Source: Paralteromonas sediminis
GTDB taxonomy: Bacteria; Pseudomonadota; Gammaproteobacteria; Enterobacterales; Alteromonadaceae
Length of the DNA: 64,000 nt
Assembly (NCBI RefSeq): GCF_003820355.1
Contig: NZ_RPOK01000001.1
Location: 26,847 to 90,846 of the forward strand
Direction of reading: 5' to 3'
Shown here: one piece after another, positions 29,412-38,532 of the stretch
Numbering within the stretch: the stretch's first letter is position 1
How the letters are laid out: each line of letters opens with the position of its first letter
Notes under the pieces: generated by a model
What the model was told of the DNA's origin: nothing
Database searches by the model: none
The model's input: only the letters and a program-made list of their open reading frames with translations
Made by a program: the position numbers and the translations under genes

Positions 29412-30554
29412 TTAAACAGGTGGTATGTAAACGTGACCTTTCATCAAAGTACGAGCACTTCGACTCATAGTGACCGAATTGACCAGCCAATCTCCATTAA
29501 GCTCCTCAACCTCTGCTCCTACAGTCAAGGTTCCTGATGGGTGCCCAAAAGTGACAGTGCCGTCTACATTCCCCTTGGCTGCCTGATTGAGCAGTGTGCC
29601 TGGCATAGCGGCAGCACTGGCAATCGCGACTGCGGCTGTTCCCATCATAGCATGATGTAACTTACCCATAGAGACGGCTCGCACTAGCAAGTCCGTATCT
29701 GCCTCACTAATACGCTTCCCACTGGAAGCAGTGTAAGCTTTTGGGGGAGAGACAAAGGCGACTTTAGGAATATGCCCGCTCAAGGGTATTCCCATGGCAG
29801 CCGCACCTGCTGCGCGAATTAGCTCAAGCTTTTGTAATGATTCAGGTGAGCTATTAACCACGTCCTGACTTTCCGTACCCATAAAACCTGCATCAGACGC
29901 ATTAACAAAAACGGTTGGAATGCCAGAGTTAATCATAGTGGCGGATAAGCTTCCTATACCTTCAACAGATAATTCATCCACAGGATTTCCGGTTGGCAGC
30001 ACATTATTGCCAGCATCAGCGGGCGACATAAAGGTAACTTCTACCTCAGCTGCGGGAAATGTTACTCCGTCGAGCTCAAAGTCTCCAAGCTCAACAGCTT
30101 GTCCTTCGCGTAACTGTATTTTTGCCAAAATCACCTTTTGAATGTTTTGTTGCCAGATGCGAACGGTGACGTTATCACCCTTCAAACGCGATGCATCAAC
30201 AAGACCTTGTTGAATCGCAAACACGCCCACTGCGGCTGTCAAATTTCCACAGTTGCCACTCCAGTCAATAATGGGCCTATCAATGGCGACTTGCCCAAAC
30301 AGGTAGTTCACATCGCAATCTTCCCGGTCGCTCTTGGACAAAATGACCGTTTTACTGGTACTGGAAGTGGCGCCCCCCATTCCGTCAGTATGCTTACCGT
30401 ATGGATCGGGACTGCCTATCACCCTAAGCAACAACGAATCACGGTATTCACCAGGCTGCTGAGCCTCGACGGGCAAGTCTTCAAGCCGGAAGAACACACC
30501 TTTGCTGGTACCGCCGCGCATGTAAGTTGCAGGGATACTTGTCTGCTGACTCAT
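29412..30554 (-). CDS. prpF: 2-methylaconitate cis-trans isomerase PrpF
   Basis: A 380-residue PrpF-family protein with a diaminopimelate-epimerase-like fold, starting near PATYMRGGTSKGVFFRLEDLP. PrpF isomerises trans-2-methylaconitate made by AcnD so that the hydration step of the methylcitrate cycle can proceed. Other conserved segments include GGATSSTSKTVILS and DWSGNCGNLTAAVG. Its ATG overlaps the acnD stop (ATGA), so the two are translationally coupled, which agrees with AcnD and PrpF working as a pair. It is the last gene of the operon. Confidence 0.95.
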   Translation of the reverse strand: MSQQTSIPATYMRGGTSKGVFFRLEDLPVEAQQPGEYRDSLLLRVIGSPDPYGKHTDGMGGATSSTSKTVILSKSDREDCDVNYLFGQVAIDRPIIDWSGNCGNLTAAVGVFAIQQGLVDASRLKGDNVTVRIWQQNIQKVILAKIQLREGQAVELGDFELDGVTFPAAEVEVTFMSPADAGNNVLPTGNPVDELSVEGIGSLSATMINSGIPTVFVNASDAGFMGTESQDVVNSSPESLQKLELIRAAGAAAMGIPLSGHIPKVAFVSPPKAYTASSGKRISEADTDLLVRAVSMGKLHHAMMGTAAVAIASAAAMPGTLLNQAAKGNVDGTVTFGHPSGTLTVGAEVEELNGDWLVNSVTMSRSARTLMKGHVYIPPV

Positions 30555-33154
30555 GATGAGGCCTCTTCTGCTTGCAAAAAGTCTTTGGCAAAGCGCTGTA
30601 ATACGCCACCCGCACCGTATATAGATACCTCTTCAAGCGTGTCGAGTCGGCACCGAACAGCCACATTTTTAGTCTCACCATTTTGGCGTTTAACGATGAG
30701 GGTAAGTGTAGCACCTGGAGCGGGTTCACCTTCCACAGAATAGGTTTCAGTACCGTCAAGGGCTAGCGTTGTTCGGTTTACTCCCTCGACGAACTCAAGG
30801 GGAAGCACGCCCATGCCAATCAGATTAGTGCGGTGAATACGCTCAAATCCCTCCGCAACAATGACTTCAACACCAGCAAGGCGAACCCCCTTGGCTGCCC
30901 AGTCGCGAGAAGAACCTTGACCGTAGTCTGCACCAGCAATAATAATCAGTGGCTGCTTCCTTTCCATGTAAGTTTCAATGGCATCCCACATGCGCATCAC
31001 TTTGCCTTCCGGTTCCAACCTGGCGAGCGAGCCTTGCACAACTTCACCGTCTTCTTGAACCATTTCGTTGAGTAATTTGGGGTTAGCTAACGTAGCGCGT
31101 TGCGCTGTCAAATGATCGCCTCTGTGCGTGGCATAGGAATTAAAATCTTCCTCTGGCAGGCCCATCTTTGCCAAATACTCACCTGCGGCACTGCTTGCCA
31201 TAATGGCATTTGACGGTGACAGGTGATCAGTGGTGATGTTATCGCCCAGAATAGCCAATGGACGCATATCTTTCATCATTCGTGGTGCAGCAAGTGCCCC
31301 TTCCCAGTATGGAGGTCTACGAATATAGGTGCTCATTTCACGCCACGGATACAAAGGATCAATATTGGCGTCGTGGGCATCTGCCAAATCAAACATTGGT
31401 TCATACACTTTCTTGAAGTGTTCGGGCTTAACACTTTGGGCAATGACCGCGTCTATCTCTTCATCACTCGGCCAGAGGTCTTTGAGTGTTATTGGCTTGT
31501 TGTTTTTGTCGTAACCGAGCACATCGCGCTCAATGTCGAAACGAATTGAACCTGCGATTGCATAGGCAACAACCAATGCTGGGGACGCCAAGAACGCTTG
31601 TTTTGCGTAAGGATGAATACGACCGTCAAAATTTCGGTTGCCCGATAATACTGCGGTGGCGTAGAGATCCCTGTCAATGATTTCCTGTTGGATGTCTTTG
31701 TCTAACGCACCAGACATACCGTTGCAGGTTGTACAGGCAAACGCGACGATGCCAAAGCCCAATGCCTCCAGTTCAGGGAGGAGTTCAGCCTCTTCAAGAT
31801 ACAGTTGGACCGCTTTAGAACCGGGTGCCAGTGATGTTTTCACCCAAGGTTTACGGGTAAGCCCCAATCTATTTGCGTTACGCGCCAACAGTCCGGCAGA
31901 GATAACGTTGCGCGGATTGCTGGTATTTGTACAGCTGGTAATGGCGGCGATGATGACAGCACCATCTGGCATCTGGTCATCTGACTCGTCATAGTGTGCG
32001 GCAATACCTTGCGACTGCAATTGTTCTACGGGCAGTTTTGCATGTGGTCTTGAAGGACCAGCCATAGTGCGTTCTACGGCCGATAGGTCAAAGTGTAAGA
32101 CGCGCTCATAGTGTGCCGATTCGAGCGACTCAGCCCAGAGTCCAACTTGTTTTGCATAGGTTTCTACCAGGGCAACCTGGCTGTCCTCGCGGCCGGTTAG
32201 TTTTAAGTAGTCCAGGGTTTGCTGGTCGATATAGAACATACCGGCTGTTGCGCCGTATTCAGGCGTCATATTGGCAATGGTCGCCCTGTCACCTAAGGTA
32301 AGGTGCGCTGCACCTTCACCAAAGAATTCCAGATAGGCACCCACCACTTTAGCTTCGCGCAAGAAGGCTGTCAGAGCCAAAACAACATCTGTCGCAGTAA
32401 TGTTAGGCTTGGGTTTCCCGTGGAGTTCTACACCTACAATATCAGGTACACGCATGTATGAAGCTCGGCCCAACATAACGCTTTCAGCTTCTAGGCCGCC
32501 GACTCCGATGGCAATAACGCCCAATGCATCAACGTGAGGTGTATGGCTATCAGTGCCTACCAGTGTATCGGGAAAGGCAACGCCGTCTCGGTTGTGTACG
32601 ACGGGAGACATCCTTTCCAGGTTGATCTGGTGCATGATGCCGTTACCAGGAGGGATAACATCGATGTTTTTGAAGGCCGTTTTTGTCCAGTTTATAAAGT
32701 GAAAACGGTCATCATTTCGCCTGTCTTCAATGGCGCGGTTCTTTTCAAACGCGTCTTTTTCAAAACCAGCGTGTTCAACAGCCAATGAGTGGTCGACTAT
32801 CAATTGTGTGGGAACCACAGGATTGATTTTAGCGGGGTCTCCGCCTTCTTTGGCTATCGCATCTCTTAGCCCAGCTAGGTCAACAAGTGCGGTTTGACCC
32901 AAAATGTCGTGGCATACCACGCGCGAGGGAAACCAAGGGAAATCATGCTCTCGCTTCCGCTCAATTATCTGAGTTAGGGAACGCTGAAGAGTCTCCGGTG
33001 GGCACTTTCTCACTAGGTTCTCGGCAAATACTTTTAAGCTATATGGCAAGGTTGCATAAGCCCCGGGCTTAATTGCGTTTATGGCAGACTCAACATCAAA
33101 GTAGTCCACCATCATAGGCGCATTGGGTAAGGGTTTGCGGTATTCGCTATTCAT
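30551..33154 (-). CDS. acnD: Fe/S-dependent 2-methylisocitrate dehydratase AcnD
   Basis: An aconitase-superfamily enzyme of 867 residues from the start chosen here (MNSEYRKPLP...), which is the usual AcnD length; the open frame extends 40 codons further upstream into prpC without a ribosome site. The iron-sulfur cysteines appear in ITSCTNTSNPRN and CTTCNGMSG, and the swivel domain follows around residues 670-860 (GDNITTDHLSPSNAI, YGQGSSRDWAAKG). It dehydrates 2-methylcitrate in the propionate pathway. It lies 19 bp after prpC and overlaps prpF. Confidence 0.95.
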   Translation of the reverse strand: MNSEYRKPLPNAPMMVDYFDVESAINAIKPGAYATLPYSLKVFAENLVRKCPPETLQRSLTQIIERKREHDFPWFPSRVVCHDILGQTALVDLAGLRDAIAKEGGDPAKINPVVPTQLIVDHSLAVEHAGFEKDAFEKNRAIEDRRNDDRFHFINWTKTAFKNIDVIPPGNGIMHQINLERMSPVVHNRDGVAFPDTLVGTDSHTPHVDALGVIAIGVGGLEAESVMLGRASYMRVPDIVGVELHGKPKPNITATDVVLALTAFLREAKVVGAYLEFFGEGAAHLTLGDRATIANMTPEYGATAGMFYIDQQTLDYLKLTGREDSQVALVETYAKQVGLWAESLESAHYERVLHFDLSAVERTMAGPSRPHAKLPVEQLQSQGIAAHYDESDDQMPDGAVIIAAITSCTNTSNPRNVISAGLLARNANRLGLTRKPWVKTSLAPGSKAVQLYLEEAELLPELEALGFGIVAFACTTCNGMSGALDKDIQQEIIDRDLYATAVLSGNRNFDGRIHPYAKQAFLASPALVVAYAIAGSIRFDIERDVLGYDKNNKPITLKDLWPSDEEIDAVIAQSVKPEHFKKVYEPMFDLADAHDANIDPLYPWREMSTYIRRPPYWEGALAAPRMMKDMRPLAILGDNITTDHLSPSNAIMASSAAGEYLAKMGLPEEDFNSYATHRGDHLTAQRATLANPKLLNEMVQEDGEVVQGSLARLEPEGKVMRMWDAIETYMERKQPLIIIAGADYGQGSSRDWAAKGVRLAGVEVIVAEGFERIHRTNLIGMGVLPLEFVEGVNRTTLALDGTETYSVEGEPAPGATLTLIVKRQNGETKNVAVRCRLDTLEEVSIYGAGGVLQRFAKDFLQAEEASS

Positions 33155-33173
33155 AATTTTTCTCGCTGTGTGA

Positions 33174-34298
33174 TCAGTCGCGTTCGCCAATAGGTGGTAC
33201 AGTGCGTAGCTCTTCGCCAGTGTATTCTGCTGAGGGACGAATAATACGATTGTCTGCGCGCTGTTCCATAACATGGGCTGCCCAGCCGGTCAGTCGAGAC
33301 ATCACAAAAATTGGGGTAAATAAGGGGGTAGGAATACCCATAAAGTTGTAAGCCGAGGCATGGAAGAAATCAGCATTACAAAAGAGCTTTTTCTCGCGCC
33401 ACATAACCTCTTCGCAGCGAACCGAAACAGGATACAAGACAGTGTCACCGACATCAGCTGCCAGCTTTTCCGACCAGCCTTTAATAATTTCATTGCGTGG
33501 GTCTGATTCTGAATACACGGCATGACCAAAGCCCATGATTTTTTCTTTTCGCGCCAGCATACCCATCATTTCTTCCTCAGCATGTTCTGGCGAGGTGAAC
33601 TTCTCAATCATCGCCATCGCCGCTTCGTTAGCACCGCCGTGCAATGGACCGCGCAATGACCCTATGGCGCCTGTTATACATGAATGAATATCGGACAAGG
33701 TTGACGCACATACGCGGGCGGTGAAAGTTGAAGCGTTAAATTCATGCTCTGCGTAGAGAATAAGCGAGACATGCATCACTTTCTCGTGCAATGCATTGGG
33801 CTTTTCACCGTGTAACATGTGCAGGAAGTGCGCACCTATTGAGTCGTCGTCTGTTTCAACATCAATGCGCACGCCATCGTGAGTGAAGCGATACCAATAG
33901 CAGATGATACTAGGAAAGCAGGCAAGCATGCGATCTGTGGCTTCTTGCTGTTCGGTGAAGTCCTGTTCGGTCTCAATGTTGCCTAAAATAGAGCATCCGG
34001 TTCTTAATACATCCATTGGATGTGCGTCGGCGGGAATGGTTTCAAGCACCGTTTTAACGCCTGCAGGCAAGCCTCTCAATGACTTGAGTTTTGTTTTGTA
34101 CTGAGCAAGTTCACTGGCATTGGGAAGCTTGCCTTTAAGGATCAAATACGCGACTTCTTCGAATTCGCAATGATTCGCCAAATCTTTAACATCGTAACCG
34201 CGGTAGGTGAGTCCAGAGCCGGACTTGCCAACGGTCGATAGGGCTGTTTTACCTGCAACCTGTCCACGCAAACCTGCGCCACTTAGTACTTTCGCCAT
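33174..34298 (-). CDS. prpC: 2-methylcitrate synthase
   Basis: A 374-residue member of the citrate synthase family that condenses propionyl-CoA with oxaloacetate. The family regions are clear: AGKTALSTVGKSGSGLTYRG at the N-terminus, GPLHGGANEAAM with an active-site histidine, MGFGHAVYSESDPRN with the second histidine, and NADFFHASAYNFMGIP near the catalytic aspartate. The short N-terminus and the operon partners (prpB, acnD, prpF) distinguish it from the housekeeping citrate synthase. It starts 30 bp after prpB. Confidence 0.95.
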   Translation of the reverse strand: MAKVLSGAGLRGQVAGKTALSTVGKSGSGLTYRGYDVKDLANHCEFEEVAYLILKGKLPNASELAQYKTKLKSLRGLPAGVKTVLETIPADAHPMDVLRTGCSILGNIETEQDFTEQQEATDRMLACFPSIICYWYRFTHDGVRIDVETDDDSIGAHFLHMLHGEKPNALHEKVMHVSLILYAEHEFNASTFTARVCASTLSDIHSCITGAIGSLRGPLHGGANEAAMAMIEKFTSPEHAEEEMMGMLARKEKIMGFGHAVYSESDPRNEIIKGWSEKLAADVGDTVLYPVSVRCEEVMWREKKLFCNADFFHASAYNFMGIPTPLFTPIFVMSRLTGWAAHVMEQRADNRIIRPSAEYTGEELRTVPPIGERD

Positions 34299-34328
34299 GA
34301 TGTTCTCCGTAATATAGGGTGTATTAAT

Positions 34329-35207
34329 TTATTTGTTTTTGCCTTGTGCGAACAAAGCATCCAGTTTGTCTTCGTATTCGTGATAGCTCAGGTAGTCGTA
34401 GAGTTCTGCTCGGGTTTGCATGGTATCTACTACCGCCTTTTGATCGCCATCTGTCAGTATTGCATCGTAGACACGTTCAGCGGCTTTATTCATGGCCCTG
34501 AAAGCGCTCAGCGGATAAAGCACCATTGCTGCACCCCATTCACCTAACTGCTTTGCATTCCAAAGTTCCGTTTTACCAAACTCAGTGATGTTAGCGAGAA
34601 TAGGTACGTCAAGCGCTTCTGCGAAGGCACGATAATGTTCTTCGGTTTGTACCGCTTCAGCAAAAATTCCATCTGCACCGGCAGCGACATAGGCTTTTGC
34701 CCTGGCAATTGCTGCTTCCAAGCCTTCCTGCGCAAATGCATCTGTTCGAGCCATAATAAAGAAGTCTGGATCAGTACGCGCATCGACCGCTGCTTTTATC
34801 CGATCAACCATTTCTTCGGTAGATACAATTTCTTTACCCGGTCGGTGGCCACAGCGTTTTTGTGCTACCTGATCTTCCATATGAACTGCGGCAGCACCGG
34901 CTTTTTCCATATCTTTTATAGTTTTGGCAATATTAAAAGCGCCGCCCCAGCCCGTGTCTATATCAACCAATAAAGGAAGGTCACAGGCTGCTGTAATACG
35001 CTGCACATCAGCAATTACGTCATTGAGTGATGTCATACCAAGGTCTGGCAAACCGTATGATGCATTCGCTACTCCGCCGCCTGACAGATAAATAGCCTTA
35101 TGTCCGATACGCTTTGCCATCATGGCTGAATAGGCATGTATAGTGCCCACAATTTGTAGTGGTTTATTGTCTTTTAAAGCTTGTCTGAATTTCTTACCTG
35201 CACTCAT
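34329..35207 (-). CDS. prpB: 2-methylisocitrate lyase
   Basis: A 292-residue member of the isocitrate lyase/PEP mutase superfamily that cleaves 2-methylisocitrate to pyruvate and succinate. Motifs include [15 protein letters not shown], the metal-binding [12 protein letters not shown], and the catalytic loop KRCGHRPGK with Cys119. Length agrees with E. coli PrpB (296). It is the first enzyme gene after the GntR regulator, with a 13-bp spacer, so regulator and enzymes share one transcript. Confidence 0.96.
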   Translation of the reverse strand: MSAGKKFRQALKDNKPLQIVGTIHAYSAMMAKRIGHKAIYLSGGGVANASYGLPDLGMTSLNDVIADVQRITAACDLPLLVDIDTGWGGAFNIAKTIKDMEKAGAAAVHMEDQVAQKRCGHRPGKEIVSTEEMVDRIKAAVDARTDPDFFIMARTDAFAQEGLEAAIARAKAYVAAGADGIFAEAVQTEEHYRAFAEALDVPILANITEFGKTELWNAKQLGEWGAAMVLYPLSAFRAMNKAAERVYDAILTDGDQKAVVDTMQTRAELYDYLSYHEYEDKLDALFAQGKNK

Positions 35208-35220
35208 AAGTCATTGCCTC

Positions 35221-35865
35221 TTAATGTAGTAACTCTTCAATGTGGAGACGGGAATACTGAATGTGCCTGCGCATTAACATCTCAGCGAGTTCTCCGTCGC
35301 GATTTTTGATTGCCATGATGATGTGTTTGTGTTCATCCCAAGCATTAGATACCCGCGGTCCTGCCATACCCAATTGAACCCTGTACATGCGTACCAGATG
35401 ATAAATGCCCTCAAGCAGCATGGTGGTTAACTGTGGACTGTGACTACCTTTGATAATGCGGTAGTGAAAGTCGACATCTCCGGCTTCCTGATAATAGGTT
35501 TGCTCTCCTTTCACCTCGGCAGCATGAGACGCTAACAGAGCATAGACTTCATCTATGTCGGTCTCAGGCATATGCTTAGCAGCCAGACGTGCAGCCATGC
35601 CCTCTAAAGCTTCTCGCACGGCGTACAAGTGGATAAGCCCGTCATAGGACAATGTCACTACCCGTGCACCGACATTGGGTCTGCGTTCAATGAGATTACA
35701 GGTGGAAAGCCGGTTGATCGCTTCTCTTATTACGGCCCGACTTACCTCGTAGCGGTGTGCCAGTTCTGCTTCATTTAACTTTGAACCCGCCAGTATCTCA
35801 CCCTCGACAATGGCATTGCGAAGGGCCACAAATGTTCTATCTGCATGAGTGATGGGGATTGCCAT
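35221..35865 (-). CDS. GntR-family (FCD subfamily) regulator of the propionate operon
   Basis: A 214-residue regulator with a winged helix-turn-helix (about residues 8-72, KLNEAELAHRYEVSRAVIREAINRL) and an all-helical FCD effector domain (about 80-205). It heads the prp operon, so it most likely controls it and itself in response to a pathway intermediate such as methylcitrate; this is inferred from position. A palindrome TATTGTCGACAATA lies 20 bp upstream of its ATG and a second copy lies 41 bp further. This differs from the sigma-54-type PrpR of enterobacteria. Confidence 0.9.
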   Translation of the reverse strand: MAIPITHADRTFVALRNAIVEGEILAGSKLNEAELAHRYEVSRAVIREAINRLSTCNLIERRPNVGARVVTLSYDGLIHLYAVREALEGMAARLAAKHMPETDIDEVYALLASHAAEVKGEQTYYQEAGDVDFHYRIIKGSHSPQLTTMLLEGIYHLVRMYRVQLGMAGPRVSNAWDEHKHIIMAIKNRDGELAEMLMRRHIQYSRLHIEELLH

Positions 35866-35884
35866 AGTTTACTCTTAGATTATT

Positions 35885-35898
35885 TATTGTCGACAATA
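35885..35898. promoter_or_regulatory. Candidate GntR operator, proximal copy
   Basis: TATTGTCGACAATA is a perfect 14-bp palindrome 20 bp upstream of the GntR gene. The size and symmetry fit FCD-type GntR operators. Its position close to the start codon suits autorepression of the prp operon. Confidence 0.7.
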
Positions 35899-35936
35899 TA
35901 GCTCATAATTCACTAAATACAAGTTTTTATTGTCTA

Positions 35937-35948
35937 TATTGTCGACAA
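35937..35948. promoter_or_regulatory. Candidate GntR operator, distal copy
   Basis: TATTGTCGACAA repeats the core TTGTCGACAA of the proximal site, 51 bp away centre to centre, which is close to five helical turns. A degenerate half-site, TTATTGTC, lies immediately before it. Two sites on the same DNA face could allow looping and could also touch the divergent gene at 36030. Confidence 0.65.
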
Positions 35949-35993
35949 AGTGGCTCCGGGAGTGTTTTTTAATCGTAATTCTGTGAATTGTCT

Positions 35994-35999
35994 TATAAT
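35994..35999 (+). promoter_or_regulatory. Possible -10 element for the gene at 36030
   Basis: TATAAT matches the sigma-70 -10 consensus exactly and lies about 30 bp upstream of the GTG start. No good -35 hexamer is seen at 16-18 bp, so the call is tentative. Confidence 0.35.
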
Positions 36000-36029
36000 T
36001 ATATTGTCCATTAAAAAGGAGATGGCATT

Positions 36030-36449
36030 GTGTTATCAAACAAACTCTTTCAGCCACACGGTGAATGCGATGTTTGGTGTAATAAGCGCATTCTTTTTGC
36101 GCGTCTTAAAGGTACATGGAACAAAGAGGCAGCGGTTTCTTTCGCGCAGCGTTTTAAAGCGCAGGCCGCCCCTTTGGTGGAGAGACCATGGGGGCATGTT
36201 GTCTATTTGGATGATTGGGATTTATGCTCCCCAGATATGTTTCCAGTTATCGAATCGTTGGTCGAATGGTGTATCGACAATAACCTGAAACGCGCAGCTC
36301 AGATTTACACGCCATCTGCAATGAAAAGGCAATTTCTCGACCGAATGGTGGTTGAGGAAATGGGCGACTTTACGCGCGCTTGTTTTGATTGCGAAGAAGC
36401 GGCACTTGCCTGGCTAGAATCAGAGCTTGAAAACCTCGATCATAAGTAG
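36030..36449 (+). CDS. Conserved protein of unknown function, SpoIIAA/STAS-like in appearance
   Basis: A 139-residue soluble protein beginning with GTG, with GGAG eight bases before it. I recognise no named family, but the pattern resembles STAS/SpoIIAA-like proteins: an N-terminal strand (RILFARLKGTW), PWGHVVYLDDWDL in the middle, then helix-strand alternation ending EEAALAWLESELENL. It has four cysteines. It is divergent from the prp operon and shares the spacer with the TTGTCGACAA sites, so it could be under the same regulator; this is unproven. Its end overlaps the small convergent gene by 10 bp. Confidence 0.75.
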   Translation: MLSNKLFQPHGECDVWCNKRILFARLKGTWNKEAAVSFAQRFKAQAAPLVERPWGHVVYLDDWDLCSPDMFPVIESLVEWCIDNNLKRAAQIYTPSAMKRQFLDRMVVEEMGDFTRACFDCEEAALAWLESELENLDHK

Positions 36450-36631
36450 GGTGTGTCTTTATCAATTCGACAGATTTCTGATTCTTGATCTACCACAGGT
36501 TGCGCCTCTGCCTGGGGTTGACATTTAACGACCACAGCGTCGGCTTCGGTGGTGTGATTGGTTGCTATAGCCAATGGCACAGCAATGCAGGTGGCTAAAG
36601 CTAAAGCAAAGAAAACATCTCTATTCGTCAT
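36440..36631 (-). CDS. Small protein with N-terminal membrane or signal segment
   Basis: A 63-residue protein with a hydrophobic stretch (about residues 7-23) followed by a polar, Glu/Gln-rich tail with two cysteines. A good ribosome site (CGGAG, eight bases before ATG) supports expression. No family is recognised. It may be a small secreted or membrane-anchored protein. It overlaps the convergent gene at 36030-36449 by 10 bp. Confidence 0.55.
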   Translation of the reverse strand: MTNRDVFFALALATCIAVPLAIATNHTTEADAVVVKCQPQAEAQPVVDQESEICRIDKDTPYL

Positions 36632-36965
36632 GTTGGCTACTCCGAAGCTTATTACCTCTTTGCCATACTGCAGTGCATTATTGGTACCAGCCTGAATTAA
36701 TCAAAAATCTATTTTTAATCAGTATGTTGCGGTTTGTTAATGCATTGATTCTGAAGCAGTGAGGCCACAGATTACATACTCTAAGTGTAGAAGTTACACA
36801 CCGAATTTAGCAAACCAGGTGATAGTAAAACTAATCCGAAGTGTGGGCCTAACAGGCAAAATTTCCTTGTCTTTTAATCGATTACTTTAAGAAAAATAGA
36901 CAAAAAAATCTTGGAAATAAGGGGAAATAGCCCGACTTGAATGCCGGGCTAAAAAGGCGATTGTG
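36632..36965. other. 334-bp intergenic region without a gene
   Basis: AT-rich sequence lying upstream of the 63-residue gene and downstream of dolP. Apart from the hairpin at 36928-36951 I see no structured element or reading frame that I would support. Confidence 0.6.
36928..36951 (-). terminator. Possible terminator hairpin after dolP
   Basis: TAGCCCG and CGGGCTA form a perfect 7-bp stem with a 10-base loop, 15 bp past the dolP stop. The minus-strand downstream sequence is ATTTCC, a poor U tract, so this is a weak candidate. Confidence 0.45.
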
Positions 36966-37547
36966 TTACATCAGTTCCAGCGCTCTGACGACGCGTTTAA
37001 CACCATTGACGTTGCGAGTTATTTCAACCGCTTTTGTGGCTTCTGCATTCGTCAGCCGACCCATTAAAAAGACTTCACTATCTTCCACCACAACGTTTAT
37101 TTGCAATGAAGGCACATCCTTTTCTGTCAATAGCTGTGTTTTTACTTTAGAGCCAAGCCAGATGTCATTAGCTTGTGTTGATGCTGAAATGGGCTGACCG
37201 ATGCGAATTTGATTGTGCACTTTCGTGATGTGTTCAACCGATTTCGCTATACTTTCGGCTTGATTAATAAGCGGTTGGCTGGGCGCCTGACCAGTGAGCA
37301 GCGCCACCCCGTTATACACATTAACCTGTAAATTAGTCAGCTCAGATAAGCCCTCAACTTGTCCCCACCGATAGGCAATTTGTGTACTTGCTGTAGTATC
37401 GTCTATTTGCGTGCCTACGGTGCGTCTGTCATTGGCAGATTTTGCGGCTACTGCTCCTGCTGTGCCAACAGCGACTACGGCACAGCCCTGCGTAAATAAT
37501 GTTGCAATAAATAGACTAACGACAAAAAGGTGCCTGCGTCTGGTCAT
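36966..37547 (-). CDS. dolP: BON-domain outer-membrane lipoprotein DolP (YraP)
   Basis: From the start chosen here the product is 193 residues. The lipobox FTQGC with Cys22 ends the signal peptide, and two BON domains follow (about 47-115 and 125-190), the dual-BON layout of DolP. This lipoprotein binds anionic phospholipid at division sites and supports outer-membrane integrity. An excellent ribosome site (AAGGAAGGATCAC before ATG) fixes the start, although the frame is open 49 codons further upstream through diaA. It follows diaA by 13 bp, the same order as in E. coli. Confidence 0.92.
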   Translation of the reverse strand: MTRRRHLFVVSLFIATLFTQGCAVVAVGTAGAVAAKSANDRRTVGTQIDDTTASTQIAYRWGQVEGLSELTNLQVNVYNGVALLTGQAPSQPLINQAESIAKSVEHITKVHNQIRIGQPISASTQANDIWLGSKVKTQLLTEKDVPSLQINVVVEDSEVFLMGRLTNAEATKAVEITRNVNGVKRVVRALELM

Positions 37548-37560
37548 GTGATCCTTCCTT

Positions 37561-38525
<965 letters not shown>

Positions 38526-38532
38526 TTCTTAG

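Noticed and set aside
30138-30743. Open frame of 201 codons on the plus strand
   Set aside because: It lies antisense to prpF and the end of acnD, both clear orthologues. It has no ribosome site and no protein-like composition.
33155-33274. N-terminal extension of AcnD by 40 residues
   Set aside because: The extension would overlap prpC by about 100 bp, lacks a ribosome site and has no counterpart in the family; the start at 33154 gives the standard 867 residues.
35950-36288. 112-codon frame overlapping the STAS-like gene
   Set aside because: It runs in a different frame through the region. The GTG at 36030 has the better-placed GGAG and gives a protein-like product.
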